The notes beneath the pieces were generated by a model that worked only from the letters and a program-made list of their open reading frames with translations, was not told the origin of the DNA and did not search any database. The position numbers and the translations under genes were made by a program. From the NCBI GenBank assembly GCA_017990305.1, contig JAGNOB010000050.1, positions 1 to 8,419 of the forward strand: a stretch of 8,419 nucleotides of DNA. Reading direction: 5' to 3'. Shown piece after piece: positions 7,201 through 8,419 of the stretch. Origin of the DNA: Leucobacter sp. (GTDB lineage Bacteria > Actinomycetota > Actinomycetes > Actinomycetales > Microbacteriaceae). Each line of letters starts with the position of its first letter. Position 1 is the stretch's first letter.

Positions 7201-7604
7201 CCGCTGCCGAGCACGCGATCGACCTCAGCCGTGGCGTGCGGCTGTACGTCGGCCTCGAGGCCATCGGCGCCGCCGACGAGAAGGGCGTCCGCACCGTCAT
7301 GGTGCGCGTCAACGGCCAGCTCCGCCCCGTGTTCGTGAAGGACGAGCGGATCACCGTCACGGCCGCCACCGCAGAGAAGGCAGACCGCACCGCGGCAGGC
7401 CAGATCGCGGCACCGTTCTCGGGCACCGTTACCGTGAAGGTTGCCGAGGGCGACTCGGTCGCTGCTGGTCAGGCCATTGGCACCATCGAGGCCATGAAGA
7501 TGGAGGCCGCGATCACCAGCCCCGTCGCTGGCGTCGTGAAGCGTCTCGCGTTTGACGGCACCCGCGGCGTCGAGGCTGGCGACCTCGTGGTTGTCATCGA
7601 GTAG
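4206..7604 (+). CDS. pyc: Pyruvate carboxylase, single-chain, biotin-dependent
   Basis: This 1132-residue anaplerotic enzyme makes oxaloacetate from pyruvate, bicarbonate and ATP in the cytosol, normally as a tetramer. The biotin carboxylase domain covers roughly 1-455: LVANRGEIAIRAF (6-18), ATP-binding GGGGRGM (162-168), ERDCSVQRRHQK (226-237), EMNPRIQVEHTVTE (292-305). The carboxyltransferase domain follows from about 525: TDTTFRDAHQSLLATR opens at 532 with metal ligand Asp538; LLRGQNTVGY holds pyruvate-binding Arg610; KDMAGLL holds the carboxylated Lys708; HLHTHDT gives metal ligands His737 and His739; TPSSKVVGD holds catalytic Thr872. The biotinyl domain closes the protein, with EAMKM placing biotin on Lys1098. 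Residue roles are assigned by matching Rhizobium etli pyruvate carboxylase from memory (offset 10-11). All are intact and the length is normal. A strong bias to C-ending codons suggests high expression. Confidence 0.97.
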   Translation: MFEKILVANRGEIAIRAFRAANELGARTVAVYPYEDRNSLHRLKADEAYLIGKEGGPVRAYLDIEEIVRVAQECGADAIYPGYGFLSENPELAAAAEAVGITFIGPGRLALEMAGNKVAAKEHAIAAGVPVLRSTPPSTDVEALIAGAEEIGYPVFAKAVAGGGGRGMRRVERAEDLREALEAAMREAESAFGDATMFIEQAVLRPRHIEVQVLADGTGEAVHLFERDCSVQRRHQKVVEIAPAPNLSQAQRDAMTSHAIAFAKSIGYANAGTVEFLLDTEGERAGEHVFIEMNPRIQVEHTVTEEITDVDLVQSQMRIAAGATLAELGLTQDKIKIHGAALQCRITTEDPANDFRPDLGRISAYRSPGGSGVRLDGGTINPGAYISPHFDSMLAKLTCRGRTFEDAVVRARRALAEFRIRGVATNIPFLQAVLDDTDFQAGDVSTAFIEERPELLTLNKPQDRATRLLQHLANVTVNQPNGARPQTIEPAVKLPSLDLSDPAPAAGRQRLLELGPEGFAKALREQTALAVTDTTFRDAHQSLLATRVRTRDLVAVAPYVARMTPELFSVEAWGGATYDVALRFLGEDPWERLAAMRDALPNVPIQMLLRGQNTVGYTPYPPKVAQAFVREAAETGVDIFRIFDALNDVNQMRVAIDAVRETGTAVAEVAFCYTGDLLSPAEDKFTLDYYLSLAESIVEAGAHVLAIKDMAGLLRPAAAAKLVTALRERFDLPVHLHTHDTPGGQLATLLAASAAGVDAVDAASAPMSGTTSQPSLSGLVASLAHTERDTGIEPDAVYALEPYWDAVRTLYKPFESGLTAPTGRVYTHEIPGGQLSNLRQQAIALGLSENFEKIEDMYAAADRILGRIPKVTPSSKVVGDLALHLAAVDADPADFEANPEKFDVPDSVVGFLAGELGEIPGGWPEPFRSKVLSGRDVSIEVAPVAAEDEAKLDGDSASRRTTLNRLLFPAPTAQFEDARERFGDLSVVDTGDYLYGLDPAAEHAIDLSRGVRLYVGLEAIGAADEKGVRTVMVRVNGQLRPVFVKDERITVTAATAEKADRTAAGQIAAPFSGTVTVKVAEGDSVAAGQAIGTIEAMKMEAAITSPVAGVVKRLAFDGTRGVEAGDLVVVIE

Positions 7605-7620
7605 CTCGCTGGGCTAGTTG

Positions 7621-7653
7621 AGGGGTCGGGTCCGCTTCGCGGGCTCGGCCCTT
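7621..7653 (+). terminator. Terminator hairpin of pyc
   Basis: GGGTCGGGTCCGC (7623-7635) pairs with GCGGGCTCGGCCC (7639-7651) over 13 bp, three of them wobbles, around the loop TTC; A-T and G-T pairs extend it by two. It begins 16 bases after the pyc stop. Only short T runs follow, then a long C/T-rich stretch. Wobbles make the hairpin stronger on the plus-strand RNA's own reading than a random GC palindrome, and its position fits a pyc terminator. Confidence 0.7.
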
Positions 7654-7678
7654 CGCTGTTTCGGTCGGGCGGGCCGCC

Positions 7679-7768
7679 CTGCCCTGCTCTGCCTTGCCCT
7701 CCCCTGCCCTGCTCTGCTCTCCCCCTCCCTTCCCTGCTCTCCTCTGCTCTGCTCTCCCTTCCCTGCTC
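7679..7768 (+). repeat. Degenerate pentanucleotide array, 18 units of consensus CTGCY
   Basis: Read in steps of five from 7679, ten of 18 units are CTGCC or CTGCT and the others are pyrimidine variants such as CTCCC or TTGCC. Every CTGCY in the stretch falls in the same register. Bases 7681-7770 hold 49 C, 28 T, 12 G and 1 A. No adenine occurs between 7622 and 7768. Open frames that run through it on either strand are low-complexity artefacts. On pyc readthrough RNA this would be a long C-rich, G-poor, unstructured segment of the type Rho binds. Confidence 0.8.
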
Positions 7769-7769
7769 A

Positions 7770-7843
7770 GAAGACATCGTTTCAGCAAGGTCACCGGTCT
7801 TCCGCAGCAAAAGGCACATGACCTCGCGGAGAGCATGTCCTTT
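7770..7843. repeat. Two hairpin units in inverted orientation at the centre of the junction
   Basis: The segment has dyad symmetry about base 7806: 24 of the 37 pairs from 7769/7843 inward match, including GACAT (7773-7777) with ATGTC (7835-7839) and GGTCA (7789-7793) with TGACC (7819-7823). Each half also folds alone. GAAGAC (7770-7775) pairs with GTCTTC (7797-7802); AAAGG-C-ACATG (7810-7820) pairs with CATGTCCTTT (7834-7843) apart from one bulged C. The layout resembles a paired REP/BIME-type element, or a bidirectional terminator, since the right hairpin is flanked by A's and T's. I do not recognise the family. Confidence 0.55.
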
Positions 7844-7852
7844 CGGCGGGGT

Positions 7853-7940
7853 AGGGGCGGCAGAGGGGCAGGGCAGGAGCGACAGGGCGGGGCAGGGGTG
7901 GCAAGAGGTAGCAGAGGCAGGGCAGAAGGGTGGCAGAGGG
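7853..7940 (-). repeat. Purine-rich mirror arm with scattered GGCAG units
   Basis: Bases 7851-7940 hold 52 G, 21 A, 13 C and 4 T on the plus strand, the approximate complement of the pyrimidine array. GGCAG, the complement of CTGCC, occurs seven times (7859, 7867, 7872, 7891, 7916, 7921, 7932), but not in one five-base register, so this arm is more eroded. Read as minus-strand RNA downstream of the sirtuin gene it is again C/U-rich and G-poor. No gene is supported here. Confidence 0.65.
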
Positions 7941-7941
7941 G

Positions 7942-7972
7942 CGGGGCGCGGAGCGCGGAGCGCTACGCCCCG
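7942..7972 (-). terminator. Hairpin overlapping the sirtuin stop codon
   Basis: CGGGGCG at 7942-7948 pairs with CGCCCCG at 7966-7972, enclosing the TAG (7963-7965) and a GCGCGGA direct repeat. An alternative stem, AGCGCT (7959-7964) with AGCGCT (7973-7978), would compete with it. Minus-strand RNA leaving it runs into the C/U-rich arm. A terminator whose stem includes the last codons is unusual, because a terminating ribosome would cover it. Confidence 0.4.
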
Positions 7973-8419
7973 AGCGCTGCGGCGAGCGCCGTGAGCGTCT
8001 CGGTCGTGCCGGCATCAATGCGCACGGCGAGGGTCGGGCGACGATCAACGGCGGTCGCTCCGCGATTGATGACCGCGAGCGGGTTTCCCTGCCGCTCGGC
8101 CTTGTGCACGAGCCGCATGCCCGTGTTGACGGCGAGCGATGACCCGGCGATAAGGAGCGCCGTTGACTGCTCGACAAGCGCTGCTGCGGCCTGGAACACC
8201 GGAACGGGCACGGTCTCGCCGAAGTAGACAACATCGGGCCGGAGCATGCCGCCGCAGCCGGGGCAGAGCGGCACACGAACGGACTCCACTTCCTCCACGA
8301 GCGCGTCGCCGTCTGGCGCGATTTCTGCGTTGGCGTTGCGCTCCGCGTAGCCGGGGTTGAGTGTGTCGAACCAGCTGAGGGTTTCTGCACGCGTCCACCG
8401 CTCGCCGCACTGGATGCAG
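7963..8419 (-). CDS. Sir2 family NAD+-dependent protein deacylase, SIRT4-like, C-terminal part (cut by the right window edge)
   Basis: The frame is open from the right edge to TAG at 7963-7965, giving 151 residues. Sirtuins remove acyl groups from lysine using NAD+ in the cytosol. The zinc site is complete: CIQC begins at visible residue 1 and CPGC at residue 52, leaving 47 residues between the pairs. Then come GGMLRPDVVYFGE (56-68), the nucleotide-binding AGSSLAVNTG (about 98-107) and VINRGA. The long zinc loop, its NPGY and APDGD segments and the FGET sequence resemble class II (SIRT4-type) sirtuins as I recall human SIRT4, rather than the CobB type with short spacing. The N-terminal NAD+ pocket and catalytic His lie outside the window. 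It converges on pyc; the 358-bp junction between them carries termination signals for both. Confidence is high for Sir2, moderate for class II. Confidence 0.9.
   Translation of the reverse strand, partial: CIQCGERWTRAETLSWFDTLNPGYAERNANAEIAPDGDALVEEVESVRVPLCPGCGGMLRPDVVYFGETVPVPVFQAAAALVEQSTALLIAGSSLAVNTGMRLVHKAERQGNPLAVINRGATAVDRRPTLAVRIDAGTTETLTALAAALGA

Noticed and set aside
7469..8227. Several open frames on both strands through the pyc-sirtuin junction
   Set aside because: Their products are repetitive (Gly-Arg-Ala-Glu or Pro-Ala-Leu-Cys runs) created by the pentanucleotide arrays, with no credible start sites; parts overlap the real pyc or sirtuin frames.

Overview
The window looks like chromosomal DNA of a high-GC Gram-positive actinobacterium, probably Microbacteriaceae or a close relative. 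This is inferred from the G+C-rich third codon positions, the GTG starts, the menaquinone (not ubiquinone) genes, an FprA-type ferredoxin-NADP reductase and a single-chain pyruvate carboxylase. I cannot name the genus from sequence alone.

Layout. (1) 1-450, minus strand: the N-terminal 150 residues of an isochorismate synthase (MenF), the entry step of menaquinone synthesis; the gene runs off the left edge. (2) 451-511: a 61-bp divergent promoter region with two mirror-image -10 boxes, each six bases from a GTG. (3) 512-4111, plus strand: a tight three-gene unit. It holds menG (demethylmenaquinone methyltransferase carrying a 150-residue Lys/Ala/Pro tail), a long-chain polyprenyl diphosphate synthase overlapping it by GTGA, and a ferredoxin-NADP reductase 10 bases further on. 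(4) 4112-4205: a short gap with a possible -10 box, a strong GC hairpin and a good ribosome-binding site. (5) 4206-7604: a complete pyruvate carboxylase. (6) 7605-7962: a non-coding convergent junction. It contains a terminator hairpin, a pentanucleotide pyrimidine array with no adenine over 147 nt, a pair of inverted hairpins, a purine-rich mirror arm, and a second hairpin over the stop codon of the next gene. (7) 7963-8419, minus strand: the C-terminal 151 residues of a SIRT4-like Sir2 protein deacylase, running off the right edge.

How the genes work together. MenF commits chorismate to menaquinone, the polyprenyl synthase makes the isoprenoid side chain, and MenG performs the ring methylation, so the left half is a menaquinone locus read from one divergent promoter region. 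The reductase sits in the same unit but its link to the pathway is not shown. Pyruvate carboxylase supplies oxaloacetate. The neighbouring sirtuin resembles the class whose human member associates with biotin carboxylases.

The core enzymes are ordinary and intact. The unusual material is the histone H1-like tail on MenG, the paired leaderless promoters, and the symmetric junction between pyc and the sirtuin gene, which looks like a two-way transcription terminator built on a degenerate 5-bp repeat. I saw no mobile element, tRNA, rRNA or CRISPR array.
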